Positions 22,434 to 31,639 are shown, numbered from the stretch's first letter. The stretch: 38,701 nucleotides of DNA from JANNMJ01 sp031397815 (GCA_031397815.1 JANNMJ010000245.1:1-38701), one strand, 5' to 3'. A program made the numbers and translations. Notes: generated from the letters alone by a model not told the origin.

Positions 22434-24833
22434 CTACTTCAACACCACCACCGTCGCGCCGTCGCCGCCGCGCTGGAGGTCTTCGTCAGCTACGGAGGCT
22501 ACTTCGCGTTGGGTGCGGAGGTAGTCGCGGATGACTTTGCGGAGGACGCCGTTGCCGCGGCCGTGGATGAATTTCACTTCCGGCACGCCGAGCATCACGG
22601 CATCGTCGAGGAACGACATGACTTGCCGAAGCGCGTCTTCGGCGTATTGGCCGCGGATGTCGAGGGTGTGCTGAAACTCGGCCATTCGGCCGGTGGTATC
22701 GAGGCCGCCGACAGCGCTGATTTTCTTCTCGTCGCGGGCCTTTTGCTGACGAACCTCCTCGCGGGTGGCGCGTTGGAGCGTCCCGACTTTGGCGATGGTC
22801 CGCAGGGAGCCGAACATCACTTCCGCCTGATTGCCCTTCACCCCCACGAGCTTACCGACGCCCTCGTGCCCGACGAGCAACACCGAATCGCCCTCTCGGA
22901 GCGGCCCTTCTTCGGCTACTTCATCGGGTTTCGGTTTCACCGGCTCGATTTTCAGCTCACGCTGCACGAACTGGTCGAGCTTTTCGCGGGCCTGCTTAGT
23001 AATCTCTTTATCAGCTTGTGAAGCGCGGATTTCGGCAATCGTCGCCTCAATCTGCTTGTTCGTGTCGCGGAGCAGCAGCTTGGCGTGCTGCTTGGCTTCA
23101 CGCAGAATCGTGCTCTTCTGCTGGTCGAGAATCTTCTTCGCCGACTCGTATTCCGACACCGCTTTCCGCAGATTCCGCTCGTGCCGCTCGGCTTCGCGGA
23201 GTTGCTGCTGCATCTCGTTCTTCTCGGTTTCGAGTTGTTCGAGGAGGCGGTCGTACCGGATTTTATCCTTCCCGACGAGGTTCGCCGCGCGGTCCACAAT
23301 CTCCTTCGGCAGCCCCGTCTTGCGGGCAATCTCGATGGCGAACGACGAGCCGGGCTTCCCGACTTCAAGCTGATACAGCGGCCGGAGCGCCTTCGTATCG
23401 TAACGCATCGCGCCGTTCACGACGCCCGGCGTCTTCTCCGCGAAGTTTTTGAGGTTCGTGTAGTGCGTCGTGATGACGCCGAACGCCCGCGCCCGGTTCA
23501 GCGCTTCCACCACGGCCTCGGCGATGGCGCCGCCCAACGCCGGCTCGGTGCCGGTGCCGAACTCGTCGATCAGCACGAGGCTGCGCTTGCCCGCGAACAG
23601 CAGGAACTGCTTCATACTCAGCAAGTGCGACGAGTACGTGCTGAGGTCGTTGTCGATGGATTGCGAGTCGCCGATATCGAGCAGAATCTCTTCGAAAAGG
23701 CCCGCTTCGGAATCAGGACTGGCGGGCAGCAGCAGGCCGCATTGCAGCATATACTGCAACAAGCCCACCGTCTTGAGGGCCACCGACTTACCACCCGCGT
23801 TCGGGCCGGAGATGATGAGCAGCCGCTGTTCCGGGTCGAGCTTGAGGGCCAATGGCACCAGCTCGCGCTTCAGCTCGCGCAGGTGCTGGAGCAGCAGCGG
23901 ATGGCGCGCGCCCATCCAGTTGAGCTGCGGCTGACGGTGCAGCACCGGCCGCACGGCCTCGACGATGATCGCGAAGCGCGCTTTGGCGCGAATGAAGTCG
24001 ATGATTCCGAGGAACATATACGCCTTCCGCAGGTCAGGGACGTGCGGGCGCAGGCGGTCGGTTAGCTCGGTGAGGATGCGGATCAGCTCGCGCTGCCAAG
24101 CGTTTTCGAAGTCCTTGATGTCGTTGTTCAGCTCGAAAACGGCTTCCGGTTCGAGGTAAACGGTTTGACCGGTGGCCGATTCGTCGTGAATCAGCCCCTT
24201 TAGGCGTCGCTTCGCTTCGCTCAGAATCGGCAGCACGATGCGCCCGCCCCGAATGGTCGGCTCGGCGTCGTCGGCGGCCCAGCCTTCGGCTTTGGCGTGG
24301 CGCAAAACCGTCTGAATCTGCTTCCGAATATTGGCTTGGGCGTGAATCAGCGCCTCCCGCAAGCGCCGCAGCTCGGGCGAGGCATCGTCGCGCACCTGCC
24401 CATCACCCCCGATGATGCGCTCGATGGCGGCGAGGAGATTCCGGTCGGCCTGCACCCCGAGCGCGAGCAGCCGCAGAGTCGGAAAGCGCTCATCAGGGGC
24501 ATTTTTGAAGAAGTCGAGCGCCAGCCGAATCGTCGTCAGCGACTGTTTCAGCTCATTGAACGCGCTTACTTCCAGAAATGCGCCCGGCAGGTTGGCGCGC
24601 ACCAAGTGCTGGTGCACATCGTGGTAATGTTGCGCGGGAAAATCGGCGCCTTCGGAGAGAATCTGACGAAACTCTTCTACTTGGTCGAGGAGCTTCTGCA
24701 CCAGATCGTACTTCGACACGAACTGCATCTTCTGCACGTGCCGACGGCCCAAGGCGCTCAGGCACAACTCATCCAACTGGTGACGGATGGCGGAGAAACC
24801 GATTTTGGTTTCGAAATTTTCGGGGTAGATCAA
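22434..24833 (-). CDS. mutS2: Endonuclease MutS2 / ribosome-rescue ATPase
   Basis: The 799-residue protein begins IYPENFETKIGFSAIRHQL, the usual start of Bacteroidota MutS2. It has the MutS core and ATPase with the P-loop ISGPNAGGKSVALKT (around residue 345), the Walker B LVLIDEFGTGTEP and THYTNLK. A long coiled coil follows (about 510-620, ETEKNEMQQQLREAERHERNLRK), then a C-terminal Smr domain (LDIRGQYAEDALRQV, FIHGRGNGVLRKVIRDYL). MutS2 proteins suppress recombination and, in Bacillus, act on collided ribosomes; Smr is the nuclease. The start codon is TTG 24833, forced by the conserved N-terminus. Confidence 0.95.
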   Translation of the reverse strand: MIYPENFETKIGFSAIRHQLDELCLSALGRRHVQKMQFVSKYDLVQKLLDQVEEFRQILSEGADFPAQHYHDVHQHLVRANLPGAFLEVSAFNELKQSLTTIRLALDFFKNAPDERFPTLRLLALGVQADRNLLAAIERIIGGDGQVRDDASPELRRLREALIHAQANIRKQIQTVLRHAKAEGWAADDAEPTIRGGRIVLPILSEAKRRLKGLIHDESATGQTVYLEPEAVFELNNDIKDFENAWQRELIRILTELTDRLRPHVPDLRKAYMFLGIIDFIRAKARFAIIVEAVRPVLHRQPQLNWMGARHPLLLQHLRELKRELVPLALKLDPEQRLLIISGPNAGGKSVALKTVGLLQYMLQCGLLLPASPDSEAGLFEEILLDIGDSQSIDNDLSTYSSHLLSMKQFLLFAGKRSLVLIDEFGTGTEPALGGAIAEAVVEALNRARAFGVITTHYTNLKNFAEKTPGVVNGAMRYDTKALRPLYQLEVGKPGSSFAIEIARKTGLPKEIVDRAANLVGKDKIRYDRLLEQLETEKNEMQQQLREAERHERNLRKAVSEYESAKKILDQQKSTILREAKQHAKLLLRDTNKQIEATIAEIRASQADKEITKQAREKLDQFVQRELKIEPVKPKPDEVAEEGPLREGDSVLLVGHEGVGKLVGVKGNQAEVMFGSLRTIAKVGTLQRATREEVRQQKARDEKKISAVGGLDTTGRMAEFQHTLDIRGQYAEDALRQVMSFLDDAVMLGVPEVKFIHGRGNGVLRKVIRDYLRTQREVASVADEDLQRGGDGATVVVLK

Positions 24834-24998
24834 GGGGAGATGGAGCGCGAAGCGGCGGCCTCGGGGGCGTAAGGTCAGAGAAGGAAGGTCGGGCGGCGCG
24901 GGGTCGGCAAGCCGTGGGCGCCTACTAGAACACGGAAAACTTGAAAATGGCGCCCGATCAGGAGCACAAAAGTCGGCACGCCCCGCGGGATTCGGCGA

Positions 24999-25802
24999 TT
25001 ACATCTCACCCTCCACCCCTAACCCGAATAGCGCGAAATCATATTTCACCGGATCGGCCGCATCGAAGCGGCGCAGATTAGCCGTCAGCTCCTCCGCCGC
25101 CCGCCAATCGACAAGCGGCCGGTGGAGGAGCCCCAGCCGCCGCGCCACCCGCTCGACGTGGACGTCAATCGGCATTACAAGGTCGGCGGGGGAAAGGCGA
25201 GTCCAGAGGCCAAAATCGACGCTGCCCGTCGCGGGGCGCACCAGCCAGCGGAGCAGCATATTGAGCCGCTTGCACGCCGAGCCACGCGCCGGGGTGCTGA
25301 TGTGCTTCACGGTGCGGCGCGGCGCTTCAGGCAGCGAGAAGAAGAGCCGATGGAAGCTTTCGAGCCGTTCGCGCTGGTCGGTTCCGAGCAAAAAAGCGTC
25401 TTCCAAGGAAGCGTGATCTGCATACCATCCCCGCAGCCAGTGGACGAAGTAGAGCAGGTCGGTATCGCAGAAGGTGCGATGACAGAATTTTTCGAGCCGC
25501 CGCAGATCGGCGTCTTCGTGCTGCGTGACGAACTGGTACGGCGCGTTATCCATTCGCGCCAGCAGCTCGTGGCATTTGGCGAGAATCGTCGGGCGGCGGC
25601 CCCACGCGAGTACCGCCGCAAAGAGCGCACTAATCTCGATATCACCACGCTGCGTGAACCGGTGCGGAATCGAGATTGGGTCAGGCCCGATAAACGCCGG
25701 TTGCTCGTAGTGGCGCACCTGCGCGTCGAGCAGCGCCCGAACGGCGGCGGCTGGCGGGGCGGAAGCGGGCAAAGAAAAATCGATTGTTTTTTCGCGCTTC
25801 AC
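24999..25802 (-). CDS. TIGR02757 family protein
   Basis: The 267-residue product matches the TIGR02757/DUF2400 family common in Bacteroidota and Epsilonproteobacteria. Characteristic parts are PISIPHRFTQRGDIEISALFAAVLAWGRRPTIL, the CKRLNMLLRWLVR block and DLVMPIDVHVERVARRLGLL. The last two resemble a helix-hairpin-helix DNA glycosylase region (DVHV with Asp). A nucleic-acid role has been suggested from that resemblance but no activity is known. The start is GTG 25802. It faces away from the gene at 25880, with a 77-base divergent gap. Confidence 0.85.
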   Translation of the reverse strand: MKREKTIDFSLPASAPPAAAVRALLDAQVRHYEQPAFIGPDPISIPHRFTQRGDIEISALFAAVLAWGRRPTILAKCHELLARMDNAPYQFVTQHEDADLRRLEKFCHRTFCDTDLLYFVHWLRGWYADHASLEDAFLLGTDQRERLESFHRLFFSLPEAPRRTVKHISTPARGSACKRLNMLLRWLVRPATGSVDFGLWTRLSPADLVMPIDVHVERVARRLGLLHRPLVDWRAAEELTANLRRFDAADPVKYDFALFGLGVEGEM

Positions 25803-25879
25803 TGCTGATATCGGTTTCTCATTCGCTTATCTTAGGCGCTCTATACTACTCTGCGCTCACTCGTCACTGACTTATTCCG

Positions 25880-26326
25880 ATGGCCAAACTGCCTATCATC
25901 GCGCCGATCACGCGGCCGGAGCTTACCTACGATGCCCATGGCGAGCTGCTGCTGACGCAGACGTATGAGGCGGCGCACCACTTACTCGTCGCGCGCTGGA
26001 CGGGGATTGCAACGCCCGAATCGGTTCAGATAGGCGTTCAGGCGGCGTTGGCGTTTGCGCAGCGGCATCCCGGCGTTCAGGTAGCGCTCTCGGACGGCTC
26101 GCAAATCGCGGGCGATTGGCTCGACCTGCTCCCGTGGGTGCGTTACGAGTTTTTACCGGCCTTCATGACGGCTGGTGTGCGGGCACTCGCGTTTCTGCCG
26201 TCGGACGACCCGCACACGCGGCTCGGAATGCTGGCGTTCGCGGAAGCAGCGGGCGCCCTCTTCCCCGTCCGGACCTACGAAGACGAGACAACCGCCCGCG
26301 CGTGGTTAGCGCAGTTCTTGGGATGA
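25880..26326 (+). CDS. STAS/SpoIIAA-like protein of unknown function
   Basis: The 148-residue soluble product has alternating strands and helices (LLTQTYEAAHHLLVARWTGIATPESVQ, followed by VQVALSDGSQIAGDWLDLLPWV). This resembles the STAS-like domain proteins found alone in many Bacteroidota, where a short loop D-G-S-x-I takes the place of the anti-sigma-antagonist motif. Its role is unknown, and no kinase or sigma factor lies nearby. It converges with the LysM gene (31-base gap). The family call is weak; the gene itself is well supported by start, codon use and length. Confidence 0.65.
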   Translation: MAKLPIIAPITRPELTYDAHGELLLTQTYEAAHHLLVARWTGIATPESVQIGVQAALAFAQRHPGVQVALSDGSQIAGDWLDLLPWVRYEFLPAFMTAGVRALAFLPSDDPHTRLGMLAFAEAAGALFPVRTYEDETTARAWLAQFLG

Positions 26327-26357
26327 AGTGCTGCCCAAAACGGCCTCCGCAGCGCCG

Positions 26358-27392
26358 TTACGGCATATAAGAAACCTCAACCCGGAACCGCTGGTCCACG
26401 ACCTGGAGCTTCTGCACCGCCCGTTTCGAGAGCCGAATGATGACGTTTTCGTTCGAGCCCGTCGGCGGCAGCTTGCCGATGACGCGCACGTAAACGCTTT
26501 GGCCATTCTGCGGATTCTTGACTTGCAGCAGCGACCCCACGGCCGCCGTCCGGTGCAGAGCGAGGAACTTGGTCGATTCGCCGCTCGATTCGATGACTTC
26601 CGCCATCCCGCTCTCCGTCACTTTACGTAACGATTCGGCCACTTCCGTGCCCGATGTGGTATCGTCGGCGGCTTCGGTGGTGCGGCGGGGCGCGTCGGAC
26701 TCGGCTTTGGCTTCCTCGCGGCGCTCTTCCTTCCGAGCTTCCTCTTTTTTGGCTTCCACTTTCGTCTCGGCCTTCGCTACTTCATCCTTCGGCGCCACCA
26801 CAGTCTTCTCCTCGACCTGCGCTTGCGCCGTCTCCTTCACGGCCGCAACCGGCGCGCTGACCACCAGCACCTGCTTCAGCCGCAGATTATCATTTTTCAG
26901 GCGATTCCAGCGGCGCAAATCCGCTACCGAAACGTGGTATTGCCGCGCAATGCCCGATAGCGTCTGCCCCGAACCCACAGCGTGCGTACGGCTTTTTCCG
27001 GCGGCTACCGGCGCGCTTCCTGCGCCCTTACTAACGGCAGCAGCTTCAGCCTTTTTGTCGGCTTTTTCGGTCTTCTCCGCTTTCTCGGTTGCCTTGGCAT
27101 CCGGCGCCAAAACCACCGTAGAGCGCGGCACCAGCACTACCTGCCCGATGCTGAGCGTGCCCTGCACCTTTGGGTTGGCGGCGACGATCTGATCCATCGG
27201 CACGCGGTATTTGCGGGCAATCGCGTAGAACGAATCGCCCTTAGCGACTTTATGCTTGATATACGTTTTCCCGCCTTGCAGGGTACGGCCGATGGAATCG
27301 GTCGGGTGGTGGACGAACACAGCCGGGGGGGTCAGGGGCGCCGGTGAAGGGGCGCCGCCGAGGGTAGCTGTGAGCAGAATCAGATGGAGCAT
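26358..27392 (-). CDS. LysM-repeat protein with C-terminal RlpA-like domain
   Basis: From ATG 27392 the 344-residue product has a short signal peptide and two LysM peptidoglycan-binding domains: YIKHKVAKGDSFYAIARKY and HAVGSGQTLSGIARQYHV, each about 45 residues. A Lys/Glu/Ala-rich linker (about 205-260) follows, then a C-terminal double-psi barrel of the RlpA type (FLALHRTAAVGSLLQVKNPQNGQSVYVRVIGKLPP). Such proteins bind cell-wall glycan; the linker suggests reach across the periplasm. Lytic activity is not implied. An upstream TTG extends the frame by 49 residues over the neighbouring gene, which is unlikely. It follows the DUF4905-like gene by 10 bases and is probably co-transcribed. Confidence 0.85.
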   Translation of the reverse strand: MLHLILLTATLGGAPSPAPLTPPAVFVHHPTDSIGRTLQGGKTYIKHKVAKGDSFYAIARKYRVPMDQIVAANPKVQGTLSIGQVVLVPRSTVVLAPDAKATEKAEKTEKADKKAEAAAVSKGAGSAPVAAGKSRTHAVGSGQTLSGIARQYHVSVADLRRWNRLKNDNLRLKQVLVVSAPVAAVKETAQAQVEEKTVVAPKDEVAKAETKVEAKKEEARKEERREEAKAESDAPRRTTEAADDTTSGTEVAESLRKVTESGMAEVIESSGESTKFLALHRTAAVGSLLQVKNPQNGQSVYVRVIGKLPPTGSNENVIIRLSKRAVQKLQVVDQRFRVEVSYMP

Positions 27393-27402
27393 CAGCAGAA
27401 AT

Positions 27403-28062
27403 TTAAGCGGCGGATAAGTGCCACGCGAAGACTTCGCCCGGCGCGCCCAACGCGTACAGAATCGGGCCGAAGGTACAAAAAACGGTTGCGTCCGGCCCCG
27501 CGCCCGTCGCGCCGAGGTCAGCACGCAGCACCACGGCACCGGTTTCGGCGTGGCAAATCAACAACTCAGTGGCTTCTCCGGCCCGGTCGAAAGCTAAAAT
27601 AAGCCATTGCTCAAATTCCAGATATTCTACCATGACCAGCGGCGCCCGCTCCGCACGGGCAGCCACAAACCGCGCCAGCGCTCCAAAAAACGGCGAATCG
27701 GGCAGGTGAGTCGCCGGAATTCCGAGCGTGGCGGGCAGCCTTTCAAGCGTTTTAAATTCTGATTCGAAGGCGATGTACCGCTGCCGAATCGGAAGGCCGA
27801 GCTGGTCGGGGGAATGCTCGTTGAGCACGAGCGCGGTGGGCGTGAGATCGGCGAGCGAGAGCCACCACGGCGCGGCGGAATCGTGAAAATGGAGCAGCTC
27901 GCGGCCGTCGGCAGCGGCCAACACCTTAAAGGAGACGGTGCCAGCGGTCGCATCGCGCAGCTCGATGCCGAGCGCGCCGGGCGCGGGGCGGATGCGCCAA
28001 ACGGGGTGCGCAAACGCGGTGCGGAAGAGGAGCCGGGGCGCGGAAACGGGGGGCGTCGTCAT
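27403..28062 (-). CDS. DUF4905-like protein of unknown function
   Basis: The product is about 219 residues and predicted soluble. Its start RLLFRTAFAHPVWRIRPAPGALGIELRD and the later FESEFKTLERLP resemble the Bacteroidota DUF4905 family, for which no function is known. Two ATGs exist, at 28071 and 28062. Two copies of GACCTTTG (28069-28076 and 28082-28089) lie across the start region, and the nearer one would overlap ATG 28071, so 28062 is preferred. It sits back to back with kdsB and directly upstream of the LysM gene. Confidence 0.65.
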   Translation of the reverse strand: MTTPPVSAPRLLFRTAFAHPVWRIRPAPGALGIELRDATAGTVSFKVLAAADGRELLHFHDSAAPWWLSLADLTPTALVLNEHSPDQLGLPIRQRYIAFESEFKTLERLPATLGIPATHLPDSPFFGALARFVAARAERAPLVMVEYLEFEQWLILAFDRAGEATELLICHAETGAVVLRADLGATGAGPDATVFCTFGPILYALGAPGEVFAWHLSAA

Positions 28063-28068
28063 CGGGCG

Positions 28069-28089
28069 CAAAGGTCAGGTGCAAAGGTC
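28069..28089 (-). promoter_or_regulatory. Tandem -7-like boxes (two GACCTTTG copies)
   Basis: A 13-base unit, GCAAAGGTCAGGn, is duplicated. Each copy carries on the minus strand a seven-of-eight match to TAnnTTTG. The copies are one unit apart, directly upstream of the DUF4905-like gene. Without a -33 TTG the promoter call is weak. Confidence 0.35.
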
Positions 28090-28167
28090 AGGCGCGGCGG
28101 CCGACGTAAACTCGAACCCGAAACGTCGATTCAGGCCATTTTCACTCCTCCAGATTCCCTTCAAATC

Positions 28168-28911
28168 GTGCGCGCCTTAGCTCTGATTCCTGCCCGGTAC
28201 GCTTCCACCCGCTTCCCCGGCAAACCCCTCGCCGACATTGGCGGGCAGACGATGATTCAGCGCGTGGTGGGTCAGGCGCGACAGTCGTCGGTGGCGCGCG
28301 TGGTTGTCGCGACAGACGATGCGCGGATTGCCGACCACATCCGCAGCTTCGGCGGCGAGGTAGTGATGACCCGCGCCGACCACCCGTCCGGCACCGACCG
28401 CATCGCCGAAGCCTACGAATCCCTCGGGGAAGCTTTCGACGTTATCGTCAATATCCAAGGCGATGAGCCATTCATCCAGCCCGCCCAGATCGACGCCGTC
28501 ATCGACTGTTTCCACCGCGACCCCGCCGCTGAGCTGGCCACGCTGATTCGACGAATCGAGTCGCTCGACCATTTAGTATCGCCGCACATCGTGAAATGCG
28601 TGCCGGATTTGCTCGGGCGGGCGCTCCTGTTCAGCCGACAGCCCCTCCCCTACCAGCGCGACCGTCCGCAGGCCGATTGGCTCCATCATCACGCTTACTG
28701 GCAGCACCTTGGGCTGTACGCGTACCGCCCGGCCACGCTGGCGCGCATCACCGCGCTCGCGCCATCCGCGCTGGAGCTGGCCGAATCACTGGAACAGCTA
28801 CGGTGGCTCGAAAACGGTTTCCCGATTCACGTAGCCGTCACCACTCACGCCTCCATCGGCATCGATACACCCGACGATTTGGCGCGGGCCGTGGCGATGT
28901 TACAAGCTTAA
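28168..28911 (+). CDS. kdsB: 3-deoxy-manno-octulosonate cytidylyltransferase (CMP-KDO synthetase)
   Basis: The 247-residue enzyme joins CTP and KDO to make CMP-KDO for the lipopolysaccharide inner core. It has the nucleotidyl-transferase signature ALIPARYASTRFPGKPLADI at the N-terminus, then VVVATDDARIADH, NIQGDEPFIQP, and HHAYWQHLGLYAYRP with the late ESLEQLRWLENGFPI. Length is normal for the family. The frame is open far upstream, antisense to the DUF4905-like gene, but GTG 28168 places the signature at the expected distance from the start. It confirms a Gram-negative LPS-type envelope. Confidence 0.94.
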   Translation: MRALALIPARYASTRFPGKPLADIGGQTMIQRVVGQARQSSVARVVVATDDARIADHIRSFGGEVVMTRADHPSGTDRIAEAYESLGEAFDVIVNIQGDEPFIQPAQIDAVIDCFHRDPAAELATLIRRIESLDHLVSPHIVKCVPDLLGRALLFSRQPLPYQRDRPQADWLHHHAYWQHLGLYAYRPATLARITALAPSALELAESLEQLRWLENGFPIHVAVTTHASIGIDTPDDLARAVAMLQA

Positions 28912-28944
28912 ATCGAGCGACTAAACCTCGCGCCAAATCAGTAT

Positions 28945-29289
28945 TTAATTTCCCCGCTTCGCCTTCGCGTAGCCTTCTTTCAGCAGAATAGCGAGCACTT
29001 TATCGCGCACATCGCCTTGAATTAAAATCTCCCCTTCTTTTGCCGACCCGCCCACGCCGCACTTCGCCTTCAGAAGCTTCCCCAGAACCTGCAAATCGGC
29101 ATCGGTACCGATAAAACCGGCAATCAGCGTCACTTCTTTACCGCCGCGCTGCCGCCGGTCGATCTGCACGCGAAGAGGCTGTTTATCGGGCGCCGCCGTT
29201 ATTATTTCTTCGCTATTTTCGTTCGATTGGTATTGAAATTCGGGGTTGGTCGAATAAACGACTCCCTCGCGGTTTTTCGGTTTTGCCAT
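28945..29289 (-). CDS. SUI1/eIF1-family translation factor (YciH-like)
   Basis: The 114-residue product has a SUI1 domain from about residue 38: LRVQIDRRQRGGKEVTLIAGF, LGKLLKAKCGVGGSAKEGEILIQGD and VLAILLKEGYAKAKRGN. The Cys-Gly-x-Gly-G-S block is the family hallmark. Bacterial YciH proteins act like eIF1 in start-site fidelity, possibly under stress. The N-terminal 35 residues are a flexible Bacteroidota-type extension. It follows the lipid kinase gene by 30 bases on the same strand. Confidence 0.93.
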   Translation of the reverse strand: MAKPKNREGVVYSTNPEFQYQSNENSEEIITAAPDKQPLRVQIDRRQRGGKEVTLIAGFIGTDADLQVLGKLLKAKCGVGGSAKEGEILIQGDVRDKVLAILLKEGYAKAKRGN

Positions 29290-29319
29290 TATTCAGAAAG
29301 AGGTGAAGGCTGCCAGATA

Positions 29320-30225
29320 TTAGGCCACTACGCGCAGCGCGCCCGGCAGCACTTCGATGAGAAATTCACTTGCGGCGCCTACATATTCGCCGTCGGCGTG
29401 AAACGGGAGCGGGGCGTCGAGTATCACACGGGCTTGAGTGGTGCGGAAATACGTGGCGCCAAAGCGCGGTAGCGTGCGGCTCATCATCCCAGTCACGATA
29501 CCCATGGCGCCCCACCACGTCGGGTGGCGCAGCACGCACGCATCCAGAACGCCGTCCTTGATATCAGCCATTGGCGCGATGTAGGCGTTGTTGCCGTATT
29601 GCGCGGCGTTCGCGAAGGTTAGCACGAACAGCTCGTGCAGCTCGTGCGGCGCCAGGTTGGCGGCTTCGTCGTAGTAGAGCGTTCCGCTGGTCGGGCGGTA
29701 GGTGCCGAACTCCTGAAAAAGCAGCTTGGTGTACGTCCACAGCCCGCGTTCCTCGCTTTTCGCGAATTCCCGGCTGATATGGCCGTCGAACCCGATTCCG
29801 GCCGTACAGAAAAACGGTTTTCCGTTGATTCGGCCCGCATCAATCGTCGTGCGGTAGCCTTTGACCAGATGCTTGAGCGCGAGCATCGGGCTCAGCGGCA
29901 CGCGCAAGTGGCGCGCCAACCCATTCCCCGATCCGCGAGGCACGATTCCCAAGGCCGTTTCGGTGCCGATCAGACCCGCCGCCACCTCGTTCACCGTGCC
30001 ATCGCCGCCGACGGCCACCACGATTTTCGCGCCGCTAGCCGCCGCCTCGCGGGCCAGCTCGGTAGCGTGCCCGGCATATTGCGTCGGGCGGATATGCGAG
30101 CGCGTACCGATAGGCAGCGCCCGCTTCACGAGCGCGTGCAGATCGAGCGGCGAGCGGCGCTGAGCGCCGGATGCGGGGTTGAGCAGGAAGACGATATCCA
30201 CGTTAGGAGCGAAAGTAAGCGGCAC
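29320..30225 (-). CDS. Diacylglycerol kinase family lipid kinase
   Basis: The 301-residue product is a DAGK-catalytic-domain protein (DgkB/YegS type). It has IVFLLNPASG, the nucleotide-binding GGDGTVNEVAAGL (73-85), LGIVPRGSGNGLARHL, and the C-terminal beta-sandwich ending FHADGEYVGAASEFLIEVLPGALRVV. It phosphorylates a lipid such as diacylglycerol at the inner membrane; the true substrate is open. The start is GTG 30225, with another GTG at 30201 that also preserves the domain. A strong hairpin separates it from gapA upstream. Confidence 0.9.
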   Translation of the reverse strand: MPLTFAPNVDIVFLLNPASGAQRRSPLDLHALVKRALPIGTRSHIRPTQYAGHATELAREAAASGAKIVVAVGGDGTVNEVAAGLIGTETALGIVPRGSGNGLARHLRVPLSPMLALKHLVKGYRTTIDAGRINGKPFFCTAGIGFDGHISREFAKSEERGLWTYTKLLFQEFGTYRPTSGTLYYDEAANLAPHELHELFVLTFANAAQYGNNAYIAPMADIKDGVLDACVLRHPTWWGAMGIVTGMMSRTLPRFGATYFRTTQARVILDAPLPFHADGEYVGAASEFLIEVLPGALRVVA

Positions 30226-30261
30226 GACGCGGAGCAGCCGTCGCCAACCGCCGCACAGCAG

Positions 30262-30297
30262 ACGGCCACCGTTTCCGCAGGGGGAAACGGTGGCCGT
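30262..30297 (-). terminator. Hairpin between gapA and the lipid kinase gene
   Basis: ACGGCCACCGTTTCC and GGAAACGGTGGCCGT form a perfect 15-bp stem with a short loop. It lies 63 bases beyond the gapA stop. It lacks a T-run, so it may attenuate or protect the mRNA and need not terminate fully. Confidence 0.55.
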
Positions 30298-30359
30298 TAG
30301 AGGAGGGTTTTGGTTTGAGGGGTGAGCCGGCCGGTCGCCCGGCGGCTCCCCTTGCCGCC

Positions 30360-31352
30360 TTAACCGATGCGGGCGATCAAATCAGCGGCACGGTTCGAGT
30401 AGCCGCACTCATTGTCGTACCAGCCGACCACTTTCACGAACGTGCCCATCGACGACGTCAGGTTTGAGTCGAAGATGCACGAGTGCGGGTTGCCGACGAT
30501 ATCGATGCTCACGATTTCGTCTTCGGTGTATTCCAGAATGCCTTTCATCGGGCCTTCCGCCGCGGCTTTCATCACGGCGTTGATTTCAGCTTTTGTGGCG
30601 GGCTTTTTCAGCACGGCGACCAGGTCGGTGCAGGAGCCGTCCGGCACGGGCACGCGCATCGCCAAGCCGTCGAGCTTGCCTTTGAGGTGTGGCAGCACCA
30701 GGCCAACTGCTTTCGCAGCGCCGGTGCTAGTTGGCACTACCGAGTAAGCCGCCGCGCGGGCACGACGCAGGTCCTTGTGCGGCGCATCGTGAAGGTTCTG
30801 ATCCGACGTGTACGCGTGGACCGTCGTGATATACCCTTGCTCGATGCCGAAGGCATCGTCGAGCACCTTCGCCATTGGCGCGAGGCAGTTCGTCGTGCAG
30901 GAAGCATTCGACATAATGGTTTCCTCACCCGTGATCGTGCCCTCGTTCACGCCGAGCACAACGGTCGGGATGTTACCAGTAGCAGGCGCCGAGATGACGA
31001 CTTTCTTCGCTCCAGCGGTCAGATGCTGACCCGCGCCAGCCTCATCGGTGAAGCGGCCCGTCGATTCGAGGACGACATCGACCTTCATATCGCCCCACGG
31101 CAGGAGCTTCGGATCGCGCTCAGCGAGGGCGGCGATTCGGGTTCCGTTCACCGTCAGGCTCTCGTTATCATACTCGACTGTGCCGTTGAAGCGTCCGTGA
31201 ACGGAGTCATACTTCAAGAGATGCGCGAGCGTTTTGTTATCGGTCAGGTCGTTGATGGCCACGACTTCCACATTTTCTTTGCCCAGCAGAGCGCGGAAGG
31301 TTAGGCGGCCGATACGGCCGAACCCGTTGATGGCAACGCGAATTTTCGCCAT
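30360..31352 (-). CDS. gapA: Type I glyceraldehyde-3-phosphate dehydrogenase
   Basis: The 330-residue glycolytic enzyme oxidises glyceraldehyde-3-phosphate to 1,3-bisphosphoglycerate with NAD. It has the Rossmann start KIRVAINGFGRIGRLTFRALL, the catalytic Cys in SNASCTTNCLAPMAKVL (about residue 152), HAYTSDQNLHDAPHKDLRRARAAA, and the C-terminal VGWYDNECGYSNRAADLI. Everything expected is present. The start is ATG 31352. It is the last chromosomal gene before tRNA-Glu and is transcribed away from it. Confidence 0.97.
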   Translation of the reverse strand: MAKIRVAINGFGRIGRLTFRALLGKENVEVVAINDLTDNKTLAHLLKYDSVHGRFNGTVEYDNESLTVNGTRIAALAERDPKLLPWGDMKVDVVLESTGRFTDEAGAGQHLTAGAKKVVISAPATGNIPTVVLGVNEGTITGEETIMSNASCTTNCLAPMAKVLDDAFGIEQGYITTVHAYTSDQNLHDAPHKDLRRARAAAYSVVPTSTGAAKAVGLVLPHLKGKLDGLAMRVPVPDGSCTDLVAVLKKPATKAEINAVMKAAAEGPMKGILEYTEDEIVSIDIVGNPHSCIFDSNLTSSMGTFVKVVGWYDNECGYSNRAADLIARIG

Positions 31353-31501
31353 TACAGTTGACTGGAAATTTGGGGGTTAACTCGGGATCACTAGTGCCTC
31401 CCGAACGGCGCCCCGAAGGTAAGGCCCCGCGGACGAACCCCACCCCTACCCCCTCCAACAAGCTGCATTCGGCTTTTTTTGAAAAATTTTTCCTCAAACC
31501 C

Positions 31502-31531
31502 TTGCGCGTTTTGAGCCGAGTCGTACCTTTG
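31502..31531 (+). promoter_or_regulatory. Consensus Bacteroidota promoter of tRNA-Glu
   Basis: TTG at 31502-31504, a 19-base spacer and TACCTTTG at 31524-31531 match TTG-N(19-20)-TAnnTTTG in full. It stands 19 bases before the mature 5' end of the tRNA. It is the best promoter in the window and supports the lineage call. Confidence 0.8.
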
Positions 31532-31550
31532 CAGCACCAAAACGCAAAAC

Positions 31551-31622
31551 GGTCCGTTCGTCTAGGGGTTAGGACAGTAGATTTTCATTCTACCAACAGG
31601 GGTTCGATTCCCCTACGGACTA
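31551..31622 (+). tRNA. tRNA-Glu (UUC anticodon)
   Basis: This 72-base tRNA has acceptor stem GGTCCGT / ACGGACT (one G-U pair), a D-arm with AGGGGTTAGGAC, anticodon stem GTAGA/TCTAC with loop TTTTCAT giving anticodon TTC, and a T-arm GGGGTTCGATTCCCC. The discriminator is A and CCA is not encoded. A full promoter precedes it and a terminator follows. A tyrosine recombinase gene begins 242 bases downstream, so its 3' end is the probable attachment site of the integrated element. Confidence 0.95.
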
Positions 31623-31639
31623 CTTCTTATCGTTCTCAA